Assembly (NCBI GenBank): GCA_002450755.1
Contig: DKAI01000063.1
Location: 1-32,791 of the forward strand
From: Deltaproteobacteria bacterium UBA6930
Lineage (GTDB): Bacteria > Myxococcota_A > UBA9160 > UBA6930
Reading direction: 5' to 3'
DNA length: 32,791 nucleotides
Shown here: positions 22,364 through 31,087 of the stretch, piece by piece
Layout: each line of letters opens with the position of its first letter
Numbering within the stretch: the stretch's first letter is position 1
Made by a program: the position numbers and the translations under genes
Notes under the pieces: model-generated
Seen by the model: only the letters and a program-made list of their open reading frames with translations
Told to the model about the DNA's origin: nothing
The model's database searches: none

Positions 22364-25300
22364 ATGCCTAATTCGCCTTTTGTTCATTTGCATCTTCATA
22401 CCCAATACTCGTTATTGGATGGTGCTATTAAGCACAATCCATTGTTCGAAAGAGCTAAGTCGCTAAATATGCCCGCAGTCGCGATGACTGATCATGGAAA
22501 TATGTTCGGAGCGGTCGAATTTTATGAGAAGGCAAGGGCAAATGATGTCAAGCCAATTCTCGGGTGTGAAGTTTATCTTGCTGCTGGGTCCAGGTTCGAT
22601 AAAGAACGACGAGAGAGAGATGACAGTGGTTACGATGCGATTAGCCATCTGCTCCTTCTTGCAATGAATGAAACTGGCTACAAGAACCTCGTATATTTGG
22701 TATCCAAGGCATACTTGGATGGATTCTATTACAAGCCAAGAATTGATTTGGAACTTCTTCGTAGCCGAAGCGATGGGTTGATCGCAACTTCCGGGTGTCT
22801 TTCCTCTCTTGTTTGTCGAGCAATAGTAAATGGTGAAAATGAAAGAGCTTGGAGTTTGGTGGAAGAGTTCTCTCAGATGTTTCCTGATCGTTATTATTTG
22901 GAGCTTCAACGTCATGGAATTTCGGAGCAGGATTTAGTAAACGCAGAGCTCATCAAGATGTCGTCAGATTTCAAGCTTCCACTCTTGGCAACAAATGATG
23001 CACATTATTTGGAACATGACGATCATTCGCACCACGAAGCACTACTCTGCATAGGGACTGGTAGTCAGCTATCTGATCCCAAAAGATTTCGTTTTACTGG
23101 GGAAGGATTTTTTGTGAAATCCGGTGATGAGATGCGTGATTTATTTCACGATCATCCATCTGCGATCGAGAACGCCCTAGTTATTGCGGATCGATGTGAT
23201 GTTGAAATACCTATGGGCGAATACCACATGCCCGAGTTTCAAGTACCGGCCGGGAGTACTAAAGACGAGGTGTTGGTTGAGGAGTCTTGGCGAGGATTGC
23301 GAAGACACCTCGAACGAGAAAATGATGAACCGTTTAGAAAAAGCGACAAGCCTTACGTTGAACGAATGGAGAGAGAGCTCGATGTAATTAAATCGATGGG
23401 ATTTTCGGGTTATTTTCTAATAGTGGCGGACTTTATAAGCCATGCTCGGAAAGAAGGGATTCCTGTTGGTCCCGGTCGAGGTTCCTCGGCTGGTAGCCTA
23501 GTGGCGTATAGTTTAGGGATTACAGGTATAGATCCAATTGAGTATGACATTATCTTCGAAAGGTTTTTGAACCCTGAAAGAGTTTCGATGCCGGATATCG
23601 ATGTTGACTTTTGTATGCGCCGGCGGGACGAGGTTATTCAATACGTTGCGGATCGATATGATGACGAAGGTGATGACGGTCGGAAGGTATCTCAGATTAT
23701 CACATTCGGAAAATTGCAGGCTCGAGCATCCATAAGGGACGTAGGTAGGGTTATGGGAGCTCCTTACGGCGAAGTCGATCGTATAGCTAAATTAATCCCT
23801 GAAACCCTTGGTATTTCTCTTGAGCAAGCCTTGCGTCAAAGTCCAGAGTTAAGAAGTCGCTCCGAAGCGGATCCCACGGTTGGTAAAATACTTGATACGG
23901 CACTTCGCCTTGAGGGACTCACCCGTCACGCTTCGACTCATGCTGCAGGACTTGTAATAGGGACGCAACCCTTGATTGAGATGGTGCCCTTGTACAAGGA
24001 CCCTCGCTCCGGGGACATCATGACCCAGTGGGATATGAGAGCGGTGGAGCAAATTGGGCTGATTAAATTCGACTTTCTTGGCCTAAAAACCTTAACTGTA
24101 ATTGCTGATACAGAGAAACGTCTGAGGGCTTCAGGTGTTGAAGAATTTTCCATTGAGAAGATTCCTTTAGACGATGAGGCGACCTACGATTTACTTTGTC
24201 AGGGTGATACAGAAGGTGTTTTTCAGGTTGAAAGCTCAGGAATGACAGATCTTGTTCTAAAGCTGAAACCAAGATCTTTTAAAGAAATCATTCCACTCGT
24301 CGCACTTTACAGGCCAGGTCCACTGGGTTCGGGAATGGTTGACGATTATGTGAGTAGAAAACATGGGCTAACGAAAGTAGAGTATCTCGTACCGGAACTC
24401 GAAGAATTGACTGCGGAAACACTCGGGGTGATTGTTTATCAAGATCAAGTTTTGCAGATTGCAAACCGCGTTGCAGGTTATTCCCTCGGAGAGGCAGATT
24501 TGCTTCGAAGAGCAATGGGCAAAAAAAAGCCAGAAGAGATGGCTGTCCAAAAGGAAAAGTTTGTTTCTGGAGCAACGAAGCGAGGAGTTACTCAAATTGC
24601 TGCCGAGCGCCTGTTTAGCCTCATGGCGGAATTTGCGGGATATGGGTTTCCTAAAGCTCATTCCACGGCGTACGCACTCATTACTTATCAGACGGCCTAC
24701 CTGAAATCTAATCACCCGAAAGAGTACTTAGCGTCGCTTTTCTCTATAGAGTCTGGCAACCATGACAAAATGAGTAGCTATATAACTCATGCGAGAGAAA
24801 AAGGTATTTCTGTGCTTGGGCCAGATGTCAATCAGTCCGATCAAGATTTTACCGTCGTGGAAAAGGGTATTCGGTTTGGCCTTGCAGGAATAAAAAACGT
24901 GGGTGAAGGCTCAGTTGAAGCAATTGTCGAAGCTCGTTCAGAAGGAGGAAGTTTTACAGATATCTACGACTTTTGCCGAAGAGTGGATGCTCGACGTGTA
25001 AATCGGAGAGTAGTTGAAAGCCTAGTTCGTTGCGGAAGTTTTGATTCAATCCACGAGCAACGAGCTGGGGTCGCCGCGAGCCTAGATAGCGCGTTAGAAG
25101 GAGGTGCTTCGGCGCAGCGAGATAGGGAGCTTGGTCAAGAAAGCTTGTTCGGATCCTCTCTGGATTCTTCCCCGGGTTCTTCTGAGTTGCCTGAGGTTCC
25201 ACCATGGAGCGAGTCTGAACGCTTATCAGGCGAGAAAGAAGTTCTTGGGTTTTACGTAAGTGGACATCCGCTAGAAGATGTCATCGATAAACTTTCCAAG

Positions 25301-25864
25301 GTAACTAATGTTCGGTCGGGCACCGCCGAGGAAAGGACAGGACGGGATGCTCGTGTTGGTGGGTTGTTAACGAACCTAAGAGAAACCAGAACTAGGCGAG
25401 GGGCCATCATGGCTTTTGGTACTCTGGAAGATTTGGATGGAACATTTGAGTTGGTAATTTTTGCTGAACCTTACAAACAGTTGAAGACCTTGTTGAAAGG
25501 TGCTGTTGAGTTATCGGAAGGAAGGGTGATGCCTTTAGTGCTAGAAGGTAGCCTGGAGTTAGGTGACCCGCCAAAGTTGCTTGTTCGCGACGGATGGGAG
25601 CTAGACAAGGCAGAGGAATTTCTCGCGAAGGCTCTCCGAATCCGATTGCCAGTTGCAGATGTGAGTGAGGACCGGTTGTTAGCTCTTAATGCAGTATTTG
25701 ATCAACACCGAGGTGACTGTTCTGTGCATGTTCATGTTGTAATTCCTGGAGAAAGCGAAACAGTATTGGCTTTGCCAGATTCAAAGGGGGTCAATGCCAG
25801 TATTGAACTCTGTCGTGCCGTGGATGGATTGTTCGGGCGACCTGTATCGGAACTTTCTCGGTGA
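22364..25864 (+). CDS. dnaE: DNA polymerase III alpha subunit
   Basis: A 1166-residue replicative polymerase. The N-terminal PHP domain (about 6-270) keeps all its putative metal ligands: H10, H12, D19, H44, E69, H95, C145, D212 and H214. The palm carries GPGRGSSAGSLVAYSLGI and the catalytic pair D413 and D415 in PDIDVDFCM. A tandem helix-hairpin-helix region follows, then an OB-fold (about 1000-1080, ARVGGLLTNLRETRTRRG). I chose the ATG at 22364: AAGG at 22351-22354 is 9 bases upstream and the protein then begins as other DnaE proteins do. A TTG at 22355 would add three residues. The stop overlaps the GTG of the next gene by 4 bases. The DnaE1 type is inferred from length and the presence of PHP and OB domains. 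Confidence 0.96.
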   Translation: MPNSPFVHLHLHTQYSLLDGAIKHNPLFERAKSLNMPAVAMTDHGNMFGAVEFYEKARANDVKPILGCEVYLAAGSRFDKERRERDDSGYDAISHLLLLAMNETGYKNLVYLVSKAYLDGFYYKPRIDLELLRSRSDGLIATSGCLSSLVCRAIVNGENERAWSLVEEFSQMFPDRYYLELQRHGISEQDLVNAELIKMSSDFKLPLLATNDAHYLEHDDHSHHEALLCIGTGSQLSDPKRFRFTGEGFFVKSGDEMRDLFHDHPSAIENALVIADRCDVEIPMGEYHMPEFQVPAGSTKDEVLVEESWRGLRRHLERENDEPFRKSDKPYVERMERELDVIKSMGFSGYFLIVADFISHARKEGIPVGPGRGSSAGSLVAYSLGITGIDPIEYDIIFERFLNPERVSMPDIDVDFCMRRRDEVIQYVADRYDDEGDDGRKVSQIITFGKLQARASIRDVGRVMGAPYGEVDRIAKLIPETLGISLEQALRQSPELRSRSEADPTVGKILDTALRLEGLTRHASTHAAGLVIGTQPLIEMVPLYKDPRSGDIMTQWDMRAVEQIGLIKFDFLGLKTLTVIADTEKRLRASGVEEFSIEKIPLDDEATYDLLCQGDTEGVFQVESSGMTDLVLKLKPRSFKEIIPLVALYRPGPLGSGMVDDYVSRKHGLTKVEYLVPELEELTAETLGVIVYQDQVLQIANRVAGYSLGEADLLRRAMGKKKPEEMAVQKEKFVSGATKRGVTQIAAERLFSLMAEFAGYGFPKAHSTAYALITYQTAYLKSNHPKEYLASLFSIESGNHDKMSSYITHAREKGISVLGPDVNQSDQDFTVVEKGIRFGLAGIKNVGEGSVEAIVEARSEGGSFTDIYDFCRRVDARRVNRRVVESLVRCGSFDSIHEQRAGVAASLDSALEGGASAQRDRELGQESLFGSSLDSSPGSSELPEVPPWSESERLSGEKEVLGFYVSGHPLEDVIDKLSKVTNVRSGTAEERTGRDARVGGLLTNLRETRTRRGAIMAFGTLEDLDGTFELVIFAEPYKQLKTLLKGAVELSEGRVMPLVLEGSLELGDPPKLLVRDGWELDKAEEFLAKALRIRLPVADVSEDRLLALNAVFDQHRGDCSVHVHVVIPGESETVLALPDSKGVNASIELCRAVDGLFGRPVSELSR

Positions 25865-26604
25865 CTCGTCGCTTCGCACTTCTGTTTAGTTTTATTCTTA
25901 TTACAACAGGAGTGTTTTTAGAAGCAGGAAAAGCAGAAATAAATAGTGTTGAAGGTGTTGGGGTGATATCCGTTTTAGAAGGGGAAGAGTCAAATCCTGC
26001 CCATAGACAAGCGGCGCTTCGAGATGCAATTAGAGACGGAGTTTTGAAGGTTCTTGAAAAACTTGTACTAGAAGAAGTTGCTAAAGAGGATATCGAAAAA
26101 ACTCTCGAAGATTTAGGCCAAGAGGTTGGAGAAGAAGCATCTCGTTATGCGATTCAGTATCGACTTCTTTCGGACAGAGGTATTGGCCCAGCGCTTTTGT
26201 CTGCAGATGAAAACGTAAAATTTGAATATGTTGTGGAAGCTAGCATCCAGGTAGATACGGAGCTTTTGAGAGGACATTTGAGAAATAAGGGTCTTTTGAT
26301 AGAAGACCCGGAGGAATTTCTGAGGAACTACCTCTTTCGTATTGAGGGGCCCTTGGTATTCCGCTCTTATAGGCTGTTTCTGGAATCGGTTAAAAAAACT
26401 AGAGGCGTAGAGGGGGTGGATCAAATTTTTTTCAGTCAGTCTATGATAGAACTCGTAGTAACCGCTTCGCGCCCTTTGAGCGACATTGTTCTCACGGTCA
26501 GATCCGATCTTGAGTCGATAGACTTGATTTTGTTTGCTTCGGAACAGGCTCCTGAGGGGGTTTCGCTGCGAATCGAAGGCTTATCTCCGGTTTTGACGGA
26601 TTGA
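25861..26604 (+). CDS. Secreted protein with a possible FlgT_N/LPP20-like N-terminal domain
   Basis: A 247-residue protein that I do not recognise by name. It starts with a probable Sec signal peptide: RR, a hydrophobic stretch to about residue 20, and likely cleavage after A25 (EAGKA-EI). There is no lipobox cysteine. The next segment (about 27-135) reads VEGVGVISVLEGE, QAALRDAIRDGVLKVLEKLV and YVVEASIQVDTELLRGHL. This beta-alpha-beta pattern with an ALRDA helix resembles the FlgT N-terminal and LPP20 domains of envelope proteins; the match is by eye only. The C-terminal part may repeat a similar fold. The GTG start overlaps the dnaE stop (GTGA), giving translational coupling to a replication gene. 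The stop codon lies inside the -35 element of the tRNA promoter. No flagellar genes are nearby. Confidence 0.7.
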   Translation: MTRRFALLFSFILITTGVFLEAGKAEINSVEGVGVISVLEGEESNPAHRQAALRDAIRDGVLKVLEKLVLEEVAKEDIEKTLEDLGQEVGEEASRYAIQYRLLSDRGIGPALLSADENVKFEYVVEASIQVDTELLRGHLRNKGLLIEDPEEFLRNYLFRIEGPLVFRSYRLFLESVKKTRGVEGVDQIFFSQSMIELVVTASRPLSDIVLTVRSDLESIDLILFASEQAPEGVSLRIEGLSPVLTD

Positions 26605-26629
26605 CACTGAATTCAGGAAACGTTATATA
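26601..26629 (+). promoter_or_regulatory. Near-consensus sigma70 promoter for tRNA-Val
   Basis: TTGACA (26601-26606) and TATATA (26624-26629) are separated by exactly 17 bases. This is the best promoter in the window, as expected for a stable RNA gene. The start point would be near 26636, 16 bases before the tRNA. The -35 hexamer contains the TGA stop of the preceding gene. Confidence 0.85.
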
Positions 26630-26651
26630 TTTCAGTGTGTTAGCTGAGTCC

Positions 26652-26727
26652 AGGCACGTAGCTCAGTGGCTAGAGCGCCGCCTTGACACGGCGGAGGTCG
26701 GCGGTTCGACCCCGCCCGTGCCTACCA
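26652..26727 (+). tRNA. tRNA-Val (anticodon GAC), CCA encoded
   Basis: A complete cloverleaf is visible. The acceptor stem is AGGCACG/CGTGCCT, the D arm GCTC/GAGC, and the anticodon stem CCGCC/GGCGG with loop TTGACAC, so the anticodon is GAC and it reads GUC and GUU. The T arm is GGCGG-TTCGACC-CCGCC. The discriminator is A26724 and the CCA end (26725-26727) is encoded in the DNA. Confidence 0.96.
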
Positions 26728-26800
26728 TCGGTTCCTCAGACAAAATGGAATGAACCGTTACGTTCAAGATTGAGTGTTATTAAGAGGTATTGAGCCTGCG

Positions 26801-26875
26801 ATGTCGCTAGAGAAGTACTGTCAGGATCTGCTTACGTCCACCGAGAGAAGGCGTCTTATTGTGAGAAGTAGCTGA
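26801..26875 (+). CDS. Possible 24-codon leader ORF overlapping the thrS start
   Basis: An ATG at 26801 opens 24 codons (MSLEKYCQDLLTSTERRR and six more) ending in a TGA that overlaps the thrS ATG as TGATG. An in-frame GTG at 26774 would extend it to 33 codons. It contains two threonine codons (ACG, ACC) around a serine. The nearest GAGG (26784-26787) is 13 bases before the ATG, so initiation is uncertain. It may be a coupling or regulatory uORF for thrS, or it may be chance. Confidence 0.3.
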   Translation: MSLEKYCQDLLTSTERRRLIVRSS

Positions 26876-28803
26876 TGACTGAAATCGCTGTTGTTTTGCC
26901 TGATGGTAGTTCGATAGAGCTAGAAGAGAATTCTACAGTAGAGGATGCGGCAAAGAAGATTGGTTCAGGTCTTGCTAAAGCCGCAGTGGCAGGGAAAATT
27001 GATGGTGACTTGGTAGATCTTCGAAGTCCTCTCTCAGACAAAGCGACCCTCTCAATAGTGACTGTGCGGGATGAGATCGCGGGAGAAGTTATCCGCCATT
27101 CTGCGGAGCACGTTATGGCGGATGCCGTAAAGCAACTCTTTCCCGAAGCACAGGTTGATGTTGGGCGAAGCGATCATTCCGAGAAGTTTCAGTATGATTT
27201 TCTGGTGCATAGACCCTTTACCGGTGAAGACCTTGAAGCTATCGAGGAGAAAATGAATGAAATCCTGTCCCAAGCCGGGAACTTCTCAAGAGAGGTAGTC
27301 ACACGAGACGAGGCGAGAGAAATTTTTTCTTCGCTGGGTGAAAAGCTTAAAATTTCGCGTCTGGATGACATCCGCGAAGGCGAGGAGATAACGCTTTTTC
27401 GACATGGAGACTTTGTGGATCTCTGTCGTGGCCCTCATGTCGCTAATGTTTCACAGATTGGAGCGGTAAAGATTCTCGATGTCGCCGGAGCGTATTGGCG
27501 CGGAGATGAAAAAAATCAAATGTTGCAGAGAATTTACGGTACTGCCTTTGGATCCCGTAAGGAGCTGGATAACTACGTAGAACGTGTGAGGCTTGCAAAA
27601 GAGAGAGACCATCGTCGGATCGGAGCAGAGCTCGATTTGTTTTATCTGGATGGGATTTCTCCTGGGTCACCGTTTTATCAACCCAAGGGAATGATTCTGT
27701 ATAACACTCTCGTGGATTACATGCGTAAACTGTATCTTGAGTATGGTTATGACGAGGTGATGACACCTCAAGTTTATAGAACTGATCTCTTTAAGACATC
27801 CGGGCATTATGAGATGTTTCGGGAAGATATGTTTCTTATGCAAGGGGATGAAGGAGAAGAACTCGGTGTCAAGCCGATGAACTGTCCAGGCCATTGCCTT
27901 CTCTTTTCCTCTCAAAAACGGTCGTATCGGGAGTTGCCGATTCGTTATGCAGAATTCAGTAGACTTCACCGAAACGAGAGAAGCGGTACGTTGACAGGCT
28001 TGTCACGAGTACGATCAATGGCACAAGACGACGCGCATATTTTTTGCGAAAACGAAAAGATTATGACTGAGGCATCACGTTTTTTTGAGATGGTTCAAAA
28101 AGTTTATTCAGATCTAGGTCTTTCAGGAGTGAGTGTTTCTGTATCGACCCGACCGGAGAAATTTTTTGGTGATCCCGGGGATTGGGATGAGGCAGAAAAG
28201 ATCCTCATCGAAGCAGTGCAAGCTGCAGGATATGATTGTGGAATAAAGGAAGGCGAAGCCGCTTTTTATGCGCCAAAGGTGGAGTTTGATTTTGAGGACG
28301 TTCTCGGTCGGTCGTGGACTCTAGCCACTCTTCAAATTGATCTTGCTATGCCTGCTCGGTTCGAATTGAGTTATATCGGTCCAGATGGTCAAGAGCATCG
28401 GCCAGCAATGCTTCACAGGGCAATATTAGGGTCTCTCGAGCGGTTTATAGCGATTTATCTTGAACATACGGCCGGAGATCTCCCAATCTGGATGGCGCCC
28501 GTACAAGTCATTTTGTTGCCTATTGCAGACCGGCACCTGGTATATGCTTCCAGGGTAGAAAAAGTTCTTCACGAGAAAGGACTTCGGGTGAAGGTTGACG
28601 CTAGGAGTGAGAAACTAGGTTTTAAGGTCCGAGAGGCTGAATTGAATAAAATTCCTGTGATTGCGGTTATAGGAGATAAGGAAGAAGAGCAGGAAACGGT
28701 TACAATGCGTCGCCGTTCTGACTTTAAACGTGATGAAAGGGTGGTTGATTTGGAAACTTTTCGTATCGAATTGTTAGATGAAACGGCTAGGTTGCGAAAT
28801 TAA
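26875..28803 (+). CDS. thrS: Threonyl-tRNA synthetase
   Basis: A 642-residue class II synthetase. The N-terminal TGS domain (about 1-62) begins IAVVLPDGSSIELEENSTVEDAA. The editing (SAD) domain contains HSAEHVMADAVKQLFP and DFVDLCRGPHV. The catalytic core has the zinc ligands C337 (MNCPGHC), the histidine of DDAHIFC and the histidine of LHRAILGS. The C-terminal anticodon-binding domain starts near LPIWMAPVQV. The editing domain is complete, so mischarged Ser-tRNA-Thr can be cleared. The start ATG at 26875 has only weak purines upstream and overlaps a short ORF. The stop shares its last base with the infC ATG (TAATG). thrS-infC-rpmI-rplT-pheS-pheT is the conserved order known from E. coli. Confidence 0.97.
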   Translation: MTEIAVVLPDGSSIELEENSTVEDAAKKIGSGLAKAAVAGKIDGDLVDLRSPLSDKATLSIVTVRDEIAGEVIRHSAEHVMADAVKQLFPEAQVDVGRSDHSEKFQYDFLVHRPFTGEDLEAIEEKMNEILSQAGNFSREVVTRDEAREIFSSLGEKLKISRLDDIREGEEITLFRHGDFVDLCRGPHVANVSQIGAVKILDVAGAYWRGDEKNQMLQRIYGTAFGSRKELDNYVERVRLAKERDHRRIGAELDLFYLDGISPGSPFYQPKGMILYNTLVDYMRKLYLEYGYDEVMTPQVYRTDLFKTSGHYEMFREDMFLMQGDEGEELGVKPMNCPGHCLLFSSQKRSYRELPIRYAEFSRLHRNERSGTLTGLSRVRSMAQDDAHIFCENEKIMTEASRFFEMVQKVYSDLGLSGVSVSVSTRPEKFFGDPGDWDEAEKILIEAVQAAGYDCGIKEGEAAFYAPKVEFDFEDVLGRSWTLATLQIDLAMPARFELSYIGPDGQEHRPAMLHRAILGSLERFIAIYLEHTAGDLPIWMAPVQVILLPIADRHLVYASRVEKVLHEKGLRVKVDARSEKLGFKVREAELNKIPVIAVIGDKEEEQETVTMRRRSDFKRDERVVDLETFRIELLDETARLRN

Positions 28804-29423
28804 TGGCAAGACAATCTGAGGCGCTCGGAGGCCCTGAAACTACAAGAATAAACGAACGGATAAGGGCTAACGAGGTTAGATTAATAGGACCAGAGGGGGA
28901 GCAGCTCGGGGTCGTGTCGTCTGACGAGGCTCGAACGATTGCTGATGACAACGGGCTTGATTTAGTGGAGGTTGCTCCAAATGCCAAACCTCCAGTTTGC
29001 CGTGTAATGGACTATGGGAAGTACAAATATGAAGAAAAAAAGAAAAAAGCTGCCGGAAAGGCGAAGAGCCACTCGACTTCTTTAAAGGAGGTGAAACTCC
29101 GTCCTGGGACCGATGAACACGATCTAGATTTTAAGCTAAGAAATGCCCGAAGATTCCTTATGGACGGGGACAAGGTTAAAGTAACGGTTATGTTCAGAGG
29201 AAGAGAAATGGTCCATCGAGAAAATGGGTACAATCAGCTGGACAAGGTGAAGGAGGTTCTCGGGGATTTAGCGACAATGGAAAATGCTCCGAGAATGGAA
29301 GGAAGGTTTCTTTCGACAATTCTGGTGGCAAATCGGGAAGCGATAGCTAAGGCTAAACGAGCCGATGAAGAAAAGGCTGCGGAAGAGGTAGCTAAAGAAG
29401 AGGGCGCCGTGGAGGCGCAGTAA
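28803..29423 (+). CDS. infC: Translation initiation factor IF-3
   Basis: A 206-residue IF-3 that prevents premature 50S joining and monitors the start codon. The N-terminal domain has RINERIRANEVRLIGPEGEQ and VAPNAKPPVCRVMDYGKYKY. A lysine-rich linker follows. The C-terminal domain has LKEVKLRPGTDEHDLDFKL and VKVTVMFRGREM. Past the usual end is an Ala/Glu/Lys-rich tail of about 30 residues. The start is an ordinary ATG, not the AUU used for autoregulation in E. coli. This implies that the start-codon-based feedback is absent if this start is right. The Shine-Dalgarno motif is weak and translation may depend on coupling to thrS. Confidence 0.96.
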   Translation: MARQSEALGGPETTRINERIRANEVRLIGPEGEQLGVVSSDEARTIADDNGLDLVEVAPNAKPPVCRVMDYGKYKYEEKKKKAAGKAKSHSTSLKEVKLRPGTDEHDLDFKLRNARRFLMDGDKVKVTVMFRGREMVHRENGYNQLDKVKEVLGDLATMENAPRMEGRFLSTILVANREAIAKAKRADEEKAAEEVAKEEGAVEAQ

Positions 29424-29437
29424 GTGAGAAGTGAAAA

Positions 29438-29635
29438 ATGCCGAAAATGAAATCTCATAGAGGAGCTGCGAAACGATACAGGAAAACTGGCTCCGGACGC
29501 GTAAAGCATCAGAGAATGAATAAGCGCCATATCCTTACTAAAAAAAGGTCAAAGCGGAAAAGACAGCTGCGGAACGAAGGCGAGCTAACCGGTTCGGATC
29601 GGAAAAGAATAGAGAAGCTCCTGCCTGCTCTTTAG
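29438..29635 (+). CDS. rpmI: 50S ribosomal protein L35
   Basis: A 65-residue basic protein beginning MPKMKSHRGAAKRYRKTGSG, with RMNKRHILTKK and a C-terminal LTGSDRKRIEKLLP, which is the full L35 pattern. It lies 14 bases after infC with GAGAAG upstream of the ATG. In E. coli this gene is part of the L20-repressed cistron group; whether that control exists here cannot be judged by eye. Confidence 0.97.
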   Translation: MPKMKSHRGAAKRYRKTGSGRVKHQRMNKRHILTKKRSKRKRQLRNEGELTGSDRKRIEKLLPAL

Positions 29636-29691
29636 AAGGTAAGAAGTCGTATGGAATTAACAGGACGCAATAGAAAGATTGGAGAACAAGA

Positions 29692-30057
29692 ATGCCCCGA
29701 GTAAAGCGAGGCACCACGGCTCATCGCCGACATAAGCGGATATTGAAGAAAGCCAAGGGCTACTGGGGTGGCCGTGGGAATTTGATCAAAACTGCTCGTG
29801 AAGCTGTAGAGAAGGGCTGGCTCTATGCATACCGTGATCGAAGGCAGAAAAAACGACAATTCAGAGCGCTTTGGATCGCTCGGATTAATGCAGCCGCTCG
29901 AGAAAACGGTATTACTTATAGTCAAATGATTCACGGTCTAGGCTCCGCTGGAGTCGAGATTGACAGGAAAAATCTGGCTGAGATTGCAGTCAGTGATCCC
30001 GATACATTTACTCGTCTGGTAGAGATGGCAAAGTCTAACGTGAGCCCCTCCGCATAA
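29692..30057 (+). CDS. rplT: 50S ribosomal protein L20
   Basis: A 121-residue L20, a primary 23S rRNA-binding assembly protein. It shows MPRVKRGTTAHRRHKRILKK, then GYWGGRGNLIKTAREAVEKG and YAYRDRRQKKRQFRALWI. The C-terminal half, which mediates translational repression of its own operon in E. coli and Bacillus relatives, is complete. GGAG (29681-29684) precedes the ATG by 7 bases. The stop is followed after 3 bases by pheS. Confidence 0.97.
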   Translation: MPRVKRGTTAHRRHKRILKKAKGYWGGRGNLIKTAREAVEKGWLYAYRDRRQKKRQFRALWIARINAAARENGITYSQMIHGLGSAGVEIDRKNLAEIAVSDPDTFTRLVEMAKSNVSPSA

Positions 30058-30060
30058 ACG

Positions 30061-31053
30061 ATGCCATTCACGGCCGCAGAAGTAGAAAAGCTAGTTGAGG
30101 ATGCAGAGTCGAAGATTGGAAGTTGCTCTTCGCTTCAAGGTCTGACGGAACTACGCTCGCAATTGATGGGTAAGAAGAGTGAACTGTCCGGTTTTCTTCG
30201 CGAGCTCGGTTCACTTCCTAAGGAACAGAGAGAGTTATCTGGTCAGTTGCTTAACGCGGCGAAGAAGACCCTTGAGGACGCTGTGAGTGTTCGGAGAGAC
30301 GCTCTGCAAGAGTTATCAAGGTCTCAGTCTCTTCAAAGACATAGGACAGATGTAACCCTTCCTGGAGTGAAGTTTCCTTCTGGTTCGTTACACCCAGTTA
30401 CGTTGGTCGAACGAGATATGGTGAACTTTTTCCAATCTCTGGGTTATTCTATTGAGGATGGTCCCGAGGTAGACACGGACTACAACAATTTTGGCGCACT
30501 TAATTTTCCGGACGATCATCCCGCACGTGATACGCAGGATACTTTTTTTGTTTCTGGAGACCAAGTGCTGAGGACTCATACCTCAAATGTTCAAGTTAGA
30601 GCGATGAGAGGAAAAACGCCTCCATTCCGATTTGTCGCACCCGGTAGGGTGTATCGTCATGATTTGGATCCAACTCACTACCCAATGTTTCATCAGATCG
30701 AAGCGTTTTGTGTGGGCTCCGACGTAACCTTTGCTGATCTTAAGGGAACTCTATATGCGTTTGCGAGGCACCTATTTGGAGCAGATGTAAAATTAAGGTT
30801 TCGTGCGCATTTCTTTCCATTTACCGAACCTTCTGCCGAAATGGATTTTTGGTGGCAAGATCGTTGGCTGGAATGGGGTGGGTGCGGGATGATTCATCCG
30901 ACTGTTCTTCGCAATTGCGAAATAGATCCTCAGAAATACCAAGGGTTTGCTTTTGGGATGGGTATCGATAGAACTGCGATGTTGAAGTTTGGGATTCCTA
31001 ATATTCATCGACTTTTTGAAGGTGATATCAGAATTTTAGGCCAGTTGAAATGA
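30061..31053 (+). CDS. pheS: Phenylalanyl-tRNA synthetase alpha subunit
   Basis: A 330-residue class II catalytic subunit. The N-terminal coiled-coil arm (about 1-90) binds tRNA. The core has SGSLHPVTLVERDM, motif 2 in GRVYRHDLDPTHYPMFHQIE, WWQDRWLEWGGCGM and motif 3 in GFAFGMGIDRTAMLKFGI. The ATG at 30061 lies directly after the rplT stop with no strong Shine-Dalgarno motif, so coupling to rplT is likely. It forms an alpha2-beta2 enzyme with the product of the next gene. Confidence 0.97.
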   Translation: MPFTAAEVEKLVEDAESKIGSCSSLQGLTELRSQLMGKKSELSGFLRELGSLPKEQRELSGQLLNAAKKTLEDAVSVRRDALQELSRSQSLQRHRTDVTLPGVKFPSGSLHPVTLVERDMVNFFQSLGYSIEDGPEVDTDYNNFGALNFPDDHPARDTQDTFFVSGDQVLRTHTSNVQVRAMRGKTPPFRFVAPGRVYRHDLDPTHYPMFHQIEAFCVGSDVTFADLKGTLYAFARHLFGADVKLRFRAHFFPFTEPSAEMDFWWQDRWLEWGGCGMIHPTVLRNCEIDPQKYQGFAFGMGIDRTAMLKFGIPNIHRLFEGDIRILGQLK

Positions 31054-31087
31054 GATATCTGCCCCTGTCAAATATGGAAGTTTTTAA

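Noticed and set aside
22463..22915. 150-codon open frame on the - strand inside dnaE
   Set aside because: It is a shadow of the conserved PHP domain with no recognisable motifs or ribosome-binding site.
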